This document shows, piece by piece, positions 27,351 through 35,129 of a stretch of 64,000 nucleotides of DNA; positions within the stretch are counted from its first letter, which is position 1; each line of letters begins with the position of its first letter. The notes beneath the pieces are model-generated. The model was not told the DNA's origin. It ran no database searches and was given only the letters and a program-made list of their open reading frames with translations. Origin of the DNA: Sedimentisphaera salicampi (GTDB taxonomy: Bacteria; Planctomycetota; Phycisphaerae; Sedimentisphaerales; Sedimentisphaeraceae); NCBI RefSeq assembly GCF_002117005.1, contig NZ_CP021023.1, forward strand, positions 248,001-312,000, written 5' to 3'. Position numbers and translations under genes: made by a program.

Positions 27351-27989
27351 TTATTTCTTAAATTCGCCTACGTCCGGCAGATCTTTAATCGAATCGAGGC
27401 CGAAGAGTTCCAGAAATTTCTTTGTCGTTCCGTAGAGTACAGGCCTTCCCAGAATCTCTGCTCTCCCGGCCATTTTCACCAGCCCTTTGTTCATAAGGCC
27501 TCGGATAATCTCGCCTGAAGATACGCCTCTTATAGATTCAACATCCGCCCTGATAACAGGCTGCTTATACGCTATCACCGAAAGCGTTTCAAGGGCGGCC
27601 TGAGAGAGCTTGCTTTCCTTTTTCTCGCTGATGAGCTTTTTGAGCCAGGCATTATAAACGCTGTGGGTAAGCATCTGGTATCCGCCCGCAATTTTCTCAA
27701 TCTTAAAGGCCGAATTACGCTCCTGATATGCGCTGTTGAGCTTTTCTACAGCCTCATCTATATCCTTGGGCGAATTTACCTCGGCAATATTAGCAAGCTT
27801 GGCAGCTGTTATAGGCTCATCGCAGGCGAATAATGCTGCCTCAACCACCGATTCCAGCGTGGTTTCGATAAAAGCGTTTTCATCACTGCCTGGATTCTCA
27901 GCCTCATTCTGGGCGTTTTCGGCTTGCTCTAAGCCGCAGTTGTCCTGAAGCTCTGTTGCCTGTTTATTTTCGAATGAACTATTACTCAC
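27351..27989 (-). CDS. scpB: Segregation and condensation protein B
   Basis: 212 residues, typical ScpB length. ScpB joins ScpA and SMC in the bacterial condensin. Winged-helix signatures are present: ALFACDEPITAAKLANI, GGYQMLTH, LSQAALETLSVIAYKQPV, IRGVSSGEIIRGLMNKGLV and the C-terminal GRPVLYGTTKKFLELFGL. The first ~45 residues are acidic and specific to this lineage. The partner scpA is not in this window. It is the first gene of a minus-strand operon running to the Opp ATPases. Confidence 0.94.
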   Translation of the reverse strand: MSNSSFENKQATELQDNCGLEQAENAQNEAENPGSDENAFIETTLESVVEAALFACDEPITAAKLANIAEVNSPKDIDEAVEKLNSAYQERNSAFKIEKIAGGYQMLTHSVYNAWLKKLISEKKESKLSQAALETLSVIAYKQPVIRADVESIRGVSSGEIIRGLMNKGLVKMAGRAEILGRPVLYGTTKKFLELFGLDSIKDLPDVGEFKK

Positions 27990-28171
27990 TCAGCTAACCC
28001 GTCCGGTATTAAATACAATTCTGCCTTCGGTACGAAATTTTATTAGTTTTCCGCTTGAGTTCAAGGTTTAACCCACGAGATTAGTGATATTTGGATTATC
28101 TTGAGTTTAAAAGTTGTGCGGTTATAGAATAACTTCCCAAGATATATCGCCGTTGAGCTTTATTTTTCCGC

Positions 28172-29245
28172 TCATTCAGGAGTGCCGGAGGGCTTTTCTA
28201 TCTTTGCAGATTTCGGCAGAGCAGGCCCGAAAACAGGCATATCATCTTCAGCCCATTCTATTTTCTGGAGTCTTGGGGAGCGGGAATTCCCGCAGCCGTC
28301 ATCCGGATTGTCGTTTGCGTGGTAGATTATCCAGTCTTCCGTGCCGTCCGGGCTTTTGATAAAGCCATTATGTCCGGTTGCGTAAACTTCATTTTCCGGG
28401 CACTGCTGGAATACCGGCTCTTTAGATTTCTCCCAGCTTTCCGGATTCATTGGATCGCTCTGAATATCTGCGGTAAGCATGCCAAGGGCGTAATTCGGTG
28501 TCCAGCACCCGCTGCACGAGTAAACTATGTGCATTTTTTCGCCATGGCGGATAAATTGAGGCCCCTCATTAACGTATATCGGGGAATCGGGGCTCCAGCC
28601 CTTATCATAATCCCAGTTTCTCTCCCAGTCGTATTCGGGCTCGCTGAGCTGAACCCTCTCAGAGCTCACAGTCCACGGGTTTTCCATCTCAGCAATATAA
28701 ATCCGTTGGGTTTCCACGTGCACCTTATCTTCTTCCCAGCCAGACCAGATAAAATAGAGTTTTCCATTATGTTCAAAAATTGAGCCGTCTATAGCCCAGT
28801 TATCCCCGGGCATGGTTTTGATCCTTGCTTTCATCTTAAACTCGCCCTCGTAAGGGTCTGGGTTTTTGTTTTCCAGCACAAACATCCTGTGGTTATGGTG
28901 ATTCCCGTCATCTGCGGCATAGTAAACATGCCATGCGCCCCTGATAAAATGAATCTCCGGAGCCCAGAGATTCTTGGAATGCGGCGTGCCCTCCGGTGCC
29001 TGCCAGATTACCTTCCTCTCAGCATTGGCAAGCTCGGTTATATCTGCTGTTTTCAGCAGAAGCAGTGATTCGCCTTGGGATTTGATATAGTAATAGTATC
29101 CATCCTTGTAAAATGCCCACGGATCCGGCCCCGATTCAAGCAGGGGATTGGTGAAGGTTTGCGCGGAATCAGTTGTTTTGGCAGTGCATCCGCTGATACA
29201 CAGCCCGACCGATATAATCAGCAGAGTAATTAACTTAAATCTCAT
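28172..29245 (-). CDS. GH43 glycoside hydrolase, lipoprotein
   Basis: ATG at 29245 (357 residues), preceded by AAAGGA at 8 nt. The longer frame from 29296 overlaps the upstream gene's end and lacks a ribosome site. The signal ends in ISGC, a lipobox with Cys20, so the enzyme is membrane-anchored. The five-bladed propeller residues of GH43 are visible: base Asp41 (SGPDPWAF), pKa-modulating Asp153 (AIDGSIF) and acid Glu227 (VNEGPQF). GH43 members are mostly arabinofuranosidases, endo-arabinanases and xylosidases. With GH51 and araA nearby, arabinan is the likely substrate. Confidence 0.92.
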   Translation of the reverse strand: MRFKLITLLIISVGLCISGCTAKTTDSAQTFTNPLLESGPDPWAFYKDGYYYYIKSQGESLLLLKTADITELANAERKVIWQAPEGTPHSKNLWAPEIHFIRGAWHVYYAADDGNHHNHRMFVLENKNPDPYEGEFKMKARIKTMPGDNWAIDGSIFEHNGKLYFIWSGWEEDKVHVETQRIYIAEMENPWTVSSERVQLSEPEYDWERNWDYDKGWSPDSPIYVNEGPQFIRHGEKMHIVYSCSGCWTPNYALGMLTADIQSDPMNPESWEKSKEPVFQQCPENEVYATGHNGFIKSPDGTEDWIIYHANDNPDDGCGNSRSPRLQKIEWAEDDMPVFGPALPKSAKIEKPSGTPE

Positions 29246-29268
29246 TTTCTTTTCCTTTTGTGTTTTTA

Positions 29269-32175
29269 TTATTTGCATGTTCCCATTCTGCCGCATTCAA
29301 GCCATTCGCTGGCCATCATAAAAAAATCGGAAGTGCCAACAAAGCAATCACCATCTAAATCGTATTCAGGCGGGAAAACGCAGGGATTTTTCTGATGATT
29401 ATATATGTTTCGTATTTCCTGTTGATTCAGAGCTCTCTGGTATATCACGCATTCATCAAATCTCCCGGTAAATCCGGTTTCCCATGTATTCTTGTCTCTT
29501 CCCAAAACGACCTGCTGTTGAGGGTTTGCAGGAGGCTGGAGCGAGGCAGGGCCTGAAACTAAGTTCCCATTTACGTACAATCTAGCAAGCTCGCCGTCAT
29601 AAGTTCCTGTTAAATACTGCCATTCTCCGGGCTGAAATGTTCCTCCCAGAGGCAGCCCCCAGCTCCCGTTTACTGTGAATTTCCAGCTCATAGAGTTTGA
29701 ATCCTGAAAGAGTCCAAATCCTGAGTTTACATCCTCTGTTACAATAAAACGGTTCCAGTTGCCTGTAAAGTTTGGCGAAATTTTTATCCACCCTGAAACT
29801 GTGAAAGTTTCGCCGAAGTTTATTGTCGGGGATTTGATTCTGTCTTTAGGGTCTTTAAATTGAACACAGCCATCATTGCCGTCCTGCACAAAAGTTATAT
29901 TGCCGGCTTCTGCTGGATGGAGGACGCCGTGATTGTTGTTCCCGCTTGTATCCTTCGCATTATCATCAAATTTCCATTGAATCAGAGAGCTGTAACTGTT
30001 TGGGGCTGCCGATAAATCCTCAATATCTTTGATTCCTGTGAGTCTTCCCATAGTGTTGAAACCAAGCCATGCGTTGTTTGTATGTCCGCGGTATCCTCCC
30101 ATAGCAGTACCTGCAAGTCCTTCAGGACAGGACCCCTCATGAAAGGTTTTGCCGCCGGCTATAGAAGACTCGAAATCAACCAGCTGCATACTGTTGTTGA
30201 GAAGCAGCTCTGATTCAAGTTTATATTTTTCCTTGCCGGTGATTTTGTAAAGCTCGTAATAGTCGCCGGCATGCTCTGCTGCGTAAAAATCGCAGTATGA
30301 ATGCCCCAAAGCTACAAGTCCCTGTCCGCTGGTGTAATATTCCGGCTCATAGAAAAGGTTAAGTTTAGAATAGTTATTTTCAGGTATTTCAATGTTCCAT
30401 GTATATGTCCATGTTATGCCGATTTTTGCTGCTTGTTCCGCCGCTTCGAGCCATTTTGAATTGTCAGTGGCATTATAAAGAGCTGTAAATGCCCGCATCG
30501 TAATCAGCACACTCTCTTTATCTGTTACATTGCCGTTATCTATTGCTCCGCCTGTATATCGGCAGGGCAGATGATTGTTGCTGAATGCAAAATTTCCTGC
30601 TTTTACTGCTGTGTTCAGGTATTTTTCGTTTTGCGTTTCTTTGTAGAGACTTGTCAAAAAAGGCACTACAAAACAGCTTCGAGATTTATTAGAAGTTTTA
30701 GGTGTTCCGTCCTGAATATTGTACTTATTGTACCAGCTTCCGTCGCTGTTTTGATTATCGGTAAGCCAGTCGCCGAATTCTTTGCAGTATTCAAGCCAGT
30801 TAGGATGTTTAATGCCGCGATTCTTTTCAAACGAATAGCTTTTCATTATCACGAAAAAACCGTCGCCGTAATGCCTTAAATCACCTTCTTGGCTCCAGTT
30901 GTCTCCCCAGCCGCCTGCATACCATTTAGAAGGCAGCGCATTGTAATCCGGCCAGCTTCGGTTTGCCCAGAAATCTACCATATCTCTGCCGTAGCTCTTA
31001 TGGGTTTCGCTGTTGTTTTCCTGTCCGTATCGAATCAAATGATAAGCACCTTCTATTTGAGCTCCTATCCAGCCCATTTGGTAGCTTGGATTTTTGAGTT
31101 CACCTGAAAATATATCTATATCGCCCCAAGGTATGCCTCTTATATTTTCCGGCCCTCTGGGCTCGCATATATCATAGATAAGGCTTATATTTGCTTCGTA
31201 TGCCTTTTCCATATCCACAGAAAGGATATTATTTGAGGGATTATAGACTTCCCAGAAGTAATCAATTGTGTTTTCTGCTGCTCTATTAAAATCAGGCGAG
31301 CTTCCAGACTTTAAGATCAGATTATAATTATGTGTTATCCCTTGTTTTAGCGGATGGCTTCTTAATGTACTTGTTCCGCCGCTTCCAACATATGTTCGGT
31401 CTTGCTCTGTTCCGGGGAAAACAAAACCTATCAGGGGTTTAGGTTCTTTTCTTATTCCCAATGCCCCGTACTGCAATTTCTCATTGATTATCCTTGGGCG
31501 AAAGTCGTCCCCTGAAAAACTTGAGGAAGGTTCGGGGGCTTCCTGAGCTAATGTCAGGTGATATTTATCTCCAGTATTCTGCATCATTATAAAAGGACCG
31601 AGAGGGCAGTGAGTAGTAAAAAAGAAGAAATCATCGTCGGTTTGGAGCTTTGAATATGAGGCTATAGCTCTGGGAGGGGCAAATTGGTTTTGCTTGTATA
31701 ATATCCCGGGAGAAAGATAGTTGAAATCTAAGATTGAATGTTGGAGTGCAGTTTTCAATCCAAATCTTGAGGAAAAGCCGCTATCGTTCTGATTAGCTTC
31801 TGAAACTCTAACGCTTCGTTCCAAAAAAAAGGTACTGTTTTCATTTCGGACTTGATAAATATCACGGAATAGAAGTTTTGAACCGTTAGGGCTTTCTATC
31901 AGTCCTCGGCAGACAATGCTGTTTGAGCCGCTTTCAACTTGGTTATAATTTGTTTTTTCCCAATTAGAATTGCCCTGAGAGTCTATCCATTCCACCTCAA
32001 CAGGGCTTTTGCGTCCGAATCTGGCCTCACCGTCTATGCTTAACGAGATGCCGTTTACTTTAGTTATGGTAAGCGCAGAATTGCCGGATGTCAATTCAGC
32101 TGAGTATGAAGGAGAGAATAGACTGAATAGGCAAATAATTATTGAAAAGTAAAGTGTTGAATATTTTTTTATCAT
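29269..32175 (-). CDS. Large secreted helical-toroid candidate enzyme with LamG and dockerin-like tail
   Basis: 968 residues. Signal peptide (~1-26, ending PSYSA); a beta-sandwich N-terminal region (~27-310); a helical region (~330-760) rich in Trp, Tyr and repeated WxxAA-type turns (for example GSWYNKYNIQDG, SKWLEAAEQAAKIG), which looks like an (alpha/alpha)6 toroid; a LamG domain (~775-925, QWKFDDNAKDTSGNNNHGV); and a C-terminal module DLDGDCFVGTSDFFMMASEW ending in two cysteines. The toroid fold is used by many glycosidases and lyases, but I cannot assign a family. It starts after a hairpin and lies 23 bp before the GH43 gene. Confidence 0.75.
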   Translation of the reverse strand: MIKKYSTLYFSIIICLFSLFSPSYSAELTSGNSALTITKVNGISLSIDGEARFGRKSPVEVEWIDSQGNSNWEKTNYNQVESGSNSIVCRGLIESPNGSKLLFRDIYQVRNENSTFFLERSVRVSEANQNDSGFSSRFGLKTALQHSILDFNYLSPGILYKQNQFAPPRAIASYSKLQTDDDFFFFTTHCPLGPFIMMQNTGDKYHLTLAQEAPEPSSSFSGDDFRPRIINEKLQYGALGIRKEPKPLIGFVFPGTEQDRTYVGSGGTSTLRSHPLKQGITHNYNLILKSGSSPDFNRAAENTIDYFWEVYNPSNNILSVDMEKAYEANISLIYDICEPRGPENIRGIPWGDIDIFSGELKNPSYQMGWIGAQIEGAYHLIRYGQENNSETHKSYGRDMVDFWANRSWPDYNALPSKWYAGGWGDNWSQEGDLRHYGDGFFVIMKSYSFEKNRGIKHPNWLEYCKEFGDWLTDNQNSDGSWYNKYNIQDGTPKTSNKSRSCFVVPFLTSLYKETQNEKYLNTAVKAGNFAFSNNHLPCRYTGGAIDNGNVTDKESVLITMRAFTALYNATDNSKWLEAAEQAAKIGITWTYTWNIEIPENNYSKLNLFYEPEYYTSGQGLVALGHSYCDFYAAEHAGDYYELYKITGKEKYKLESELLLNNSMQLVDFESSIAGGKTFHEGSCPEGLAGTAMGGYRGHTNNAWLGFNTMGRLTGIKDIEDLSAAPNSYSSLIQWKFDDNAKDTSGNNNHGVLHPAEAGNITFVQDGNDGCVQFKDPKDRIKSPTINFGETFTVSGWIKISPNFTGNWNRFIVTEDVNSGFGLFQDSNSMSWKFTVNGSWGLPLGGTFQPGEWQYLTGTYDGELARLYVNGNLVSGPASLQPPANPQQQVVLGRDKNTWETGFTGRFDECVIYQRALNQQEIRNIYNHQKNPCVFPPEYDLDGDCFVGTSDFFMMASEWLECGRMGTCK

Positions 32176-32206
32176 CCTCAGATTTCCATTTATAATTTAA
32201 TGGTTA

Positions 32207-32239
32207 AACGGAGGCTGCGCAGTTTCGGCAGCCTCCGTT
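32207..32239 (-). terminator. 12-bp stem hairpin between two secreted-protein genes
   Basis: AACGGAGGCTGC (32207-32218) pairs exactly with GCAGCCTCCGTT (32228-32239) over a 9-nt loop, between the LamG gene and the toroid gene. No long T-run follows on either strand, so it may attenuate or stabilise mRNA rather than stop transcription fully. Confidence 0.6.
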
Positions 32240-32260
32240 ATTAATACCTTGATTCATAAT

Positions 32261-33262
32261 TTAATTGCAGGGGCCGAGTCTGCCGCAGTAAAGCCATTCT
32301 GAGGCGAGTAATGCAAAGTCGTTAAGCGTAATTTGGCAATCGCCATCCAGATCCGTTTCAGGAGGGTTCATGCAAGGATTAACATCAATCACATCTGGGC
32401 CTGAATTATAATGAGCCTGTATCCAAGGGGCATCATATGGCCAGTCGTAAATCCTGATTTCGTTAAATGATGCATTAATCAGGCCGTTGCTCCACCAGTT
32501 ATGCCCTATCAAATTATCCACATCATTTATATCAGACAAATTAACAGGCAGGTTCAAAGGCCCTGCTGCAAGATTTCCGTTAATGTAAAGTCTGCCTTCG
32601 CCTTTATTGCCGTCCCAAACCATAGCAAGCATAAATTCAGATCCCTCGATTGCCTGAGCAGGATCAGACCATCTTGCGTTACCGTTCGGCATATTAACGC
32701 CTACTGAAGGCCCGCTTTCAGGTGTCTGAAGCATTCCTGAAATGCCCTGGCCGCCGCTGTCGTTCAATATATCGCTGTCATTATCTTCTCCGAATGCAAA
32801 AATGGGGGCAAGCCAGTTCGACGGTTCAACTACCCTGTGCGGAGTAACCCATATTTCTATTGTCATAAAATTCCCGGCAGAGGATATTATGCCGTCCGGC
32901 AGAGTTACATAAGCAATATTGTTAGGATCATCAACAGGCCTTACCTGAGGATTATCAAGAAGAAGCTGGCTGCCATCTACAAATGAAGCTGCTGAAGAGG
33001 AAGGATCGTAGAGCTGGCCGTCTGCTGAGCCTGCTGAATCAGTCAGATCGCCGGAAAAACTCCAACGGTGCACTAGACCATCGCTAATTTCAAGAGAAGC
33101 CGGTGCAGTTTCTATAACTGAAGGGGAACCTGAATCGAGGGTAACTTTAGCCAAGTACATATACGCCTCATCATTTGCGTCTGGATTGTAGATGGTTAGA
33201 GTAGAGCCCGTTAAGGTAAGGCACATTACAGTCAGCAATAATATAATTTTTCTTGATACCAT
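32261..33262 (-). CDS. Secreted LamG-domain protein with dockerin-like tail
   Basis: 333 residues. Signal peptide (~1-22), a LamG/concanavalin-like jelly roll (~65-290; LVHRWSFSGDLTDSAGSADG near its start, IRIYDWPYDAPWIQAHY near its end) and a C-terminal module DLDGDCQITLNDFALLASEW followed by CGRLGPCN at the very end. No catalytic residues are seen, so it is probably a binding or structural surface protein. AAGGG lies 6 nt before the ATG. It is one of five proteins in this window with the same short calcium-binding-like module. Confidence 0.82.
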   Translation of the reverse strand: MVSRKIILLLTVMCLTLTGSTLTIYNPDANDEAYMYLAKVTLDSGSPSVIETAPASLEISDGLVHRWSFSGDLTDSAGSADGQLYDPSSSAASFVDGSQLLLDNPQVRPVDDPNNIAYVTLPDGIISSAGNFMTIEIWVTPHRVVEPSNWLAPIFAFGEDNDSDILNDSGGQGISGMLQTPESGPSVGVNMPNGNARWSDPAQAIEGSEFMLAMVWDGNKGEGRLYINGNLAAGPLNLPVNLSDINDVDNLIGHNWWSNGLINASFNEIRIYDWPYDAPWIQAHYNSGPDVIDVNPCMNPPETDLDGDCQITLNDFALLASEWLYCGRLGPCN

Positions 33263-33327
33263 ACTAATCCCTTCAAGAAGTTGGGATTATTCTATCTATG
33301 ATTTTGAATTTAGGCAATGATAAATAA

Positions 33328-35046
33328 TTATTCTACCGGCAAAATTAGCCACCGCTGCTCATCACTGCCGTTTTTTGTGTACTGTACAAGCCTTTTGTGG
33401 ATTCCGTTTGGGTTAACCTGAAGAACCTTTCCTGAGTGTCTGGCTTGGAGATAATAAAAACCTCCTCCTGTATATTCAAGGCTCCAATGCTGGGAGTGAT
33501 TTCCAGTTTCTGGCCACTGACAAAGCGTAGCACCGTCGTACATACTTCCCCCGCCTACAGCCAAATACTGCGAGCTGTTTATATTTTTCAGCTTGTAGTA
33601 TGTTGCTTGTTCTGTTTTTTCGGCAATTTCAAATTTCCAAGACTGATTAGGATTGTCTAATATGTCCCATAGTATAACAGCAGCACCGTTTTCATTCGAA
33701 GCGCTTTCAACATCTGCGTTGAGATTAAGATGTGACGCGGGGGTGAGCCTGTAATTAAAGCCGTTCATTATTTTGATTGGGAGCATATTGAATGAAATTT
33801 TAGCTTTTTCCCCCTGATGGTTTACAGGAGCCATACTGTAAAGCGTTGTGTTATCGCTGCTTATTTCTATGGATCTGCTGTATCCCTCTTTGTTGTAAAT
33901 TTGATACTCAAGTGGATTCTGCATCCTGTACCAGCTGCCTCTTGCGTTGTTGAAATTTATAAAGTTATCGCTTCCCCTGGCGGTCCCGGGCGACTGAAAC
34001 ATCCCTGAAACAATTACCGCTGAGCCATTTTGATTGTAGGTTCCGCTTGTTACAAAGGGGCTTGAGCCGGGAGTATAGCCGCATTCGCTTGTAATTTTTG
34101 TCCCTCTCTGTGAACTGTCTGGCCAATTTGAAAGTGAGGAGCTTATCTTATAGTAAATAGGATTTCCCTGAAGTTTTACTATTTCATAAACCATTATATA
34201 TTCTCCGTTGGGCATTCTTTCAACTATTGGCATACCGGGTCTAAGATTAGTTCCAAGAGCAACATCTTCGGTTAGATCTCCCCAGAAATACCCGCCTGTG
34301 GAAGAGCTTTTATGGGAGATTTTCTGTTCGTGTTCAGGATCCCTCTCATCTGAGAAGAAACAGTAAAGTTTGTCGTCATCTCCAAGTGTAAAGAAAGGTT
34401 CCCATATTGGCTGGCTGCCCCAGTTTCCCTCAGCCACAGTGCTCAGGTAAGACCAGCTCAACCCTTCATCAAGGCTTCTGTAAACGTCAATCTTTATATG
34501 CTGCCAGTCTGGAGATACCGTGATCCCGGCGCATAGTATTGCGCCTTCTGGACAGCCGACAACATCCCTTGGCATTTCGAATAATACCGGCTGCCATCTC
34601 ATCCCCCATCTAATGCTGGAAGAACCGTTATGTGTATCATGGATTTCCGAAATCTTGTTCCAGCTCCTCCCGCCGTCGCAGCTTTTGTAAACGGGGAAAT
34701 ACGGGACCTTACTGTAATCTTCAGGGAATCGGGAAAAAGTGGCCACTAAATTTCCGTTTGATAGCTCTATAACACGAGGATAAGAGCTGCCTGGAACCAT
34801 CGCATTTCCGAGAGGCAGATAGAGATCTTGTTCATAGTTCCCTGAGCTTGCAAGCAGCCATTCGGAGTTGAGCTCTTCGATTAAGTAAAAATCTTCAATC
34901 CCGCTGTAGTCTGAGGATAAAATACCGAAGTCTGAAATGTCAACAAAGTTGTCTGTATTCAAATCAGCTTCGAGGTGTAGAGATCCGCTGCAAAAAAGAG
35001 AAGTAATAAGAACTGCGAGCGTTTCGAGTCTAATGTTTTTTTTCAT
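33328..35046 (-). CDS. Secreted sialidase-fold protein with ricin-type lectin domain
   Basis: 572 residues. A short signal region is followed by a dockerin-like module at the N-terminus (DLNTDNFVDISDFGILSSDY, unusual placement), then a beta-propeller (~85-410) with BNR/Asp-box repeats (SCDGGRSWNKIS, SLDEGLSWSYLS), and a C-terminal ricin-type beta-trefoil (~430-572) with QSWKFEI, QHWSLEY and QRWLILPVE, the QxW repeats. The Asp-box propeller is shared by sialidases and by GH93 exo-arabinanases. Because the locus targets arabinan, GH93-like activity is a fair guess, but it is not shown by motifs I can confirm. Confidence 0.75.
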   Translation of the reverse strand: MKKNIRLETLAVLITSLFCSGSLHLEADLNTDNFVDISDFGILSSDYSGIEDFYLIEELNSEWLLASSGNYEQDLYLPLGNAMVPGSSYPRVIELSNGNLVATFSRFPEDYSKVPYFPVYKSCDGGRSWNKISEIHDTHNGSSSIRWGMRWQPVLFEMPRDVVGCPEGAILCAGITVSPDWQHIKIDVYRSLDEGLSWSYLSTVAEGNWGSQPIWEPFFTLGDDDKLYCFFSDERDPEHEQKISHKSSSTGGYFWGDLTEDVALGTNLRPGMPIVERMPNGEYIMVYEIVKLQGNPIYYKISSSLSNWPDSSQRGTKITSECGYTPGSSPFVTSGTYNQNGSAVIVSGMFQSPGTARGSDNFINFNNARGSWYRMQNPLEYQIYNKEGYSRSIEISSDNTTLYSMAPVNHQGEKAKISFNMLPIKIMNGFNYRLTPASHLNLNADVESASNENGAAVILWDILDNPNQSWKFEIAEKTEQATYYKLKNINSSQYLAVGGGSMYDGATLCQWPETGNHSQHWSLEYTGGGFYYLQARHSGKVLQVNPNGIHKRLVQYTKNGSDEQRWLILPVE

Positions 35047-35070
35047 GTTATTACCAGAATAAATTATCTC

Positions 35071-35102
35071 AAAAAACGGGAGCGAACAATTGTCCGCTCC
35101 CG
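35071..35102 (-). terminator. Rho-independent terminator, minus strand
   Basis: Read on the minus strand, CGGGAGCG (35102-35095) pairs with CGCTCCCG (35084-35077) and is followed by six T (35076-35071). It ends transcription from the LamG/Ig gene at 35130 and separates it from the sialidase-fold gene. Confidence 0.9.
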
Positions 35103-35129
35103 CTTAAACTGTAGCATTTTTATGGATTA

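Noticed and set aside
33328-35046. Calling the sialidase-fold protein a true sialidase
   Set aside because: The Asp boxes are shared with other propeller enzymes, and no sialic-acid transport or breakdown genes are nearby.
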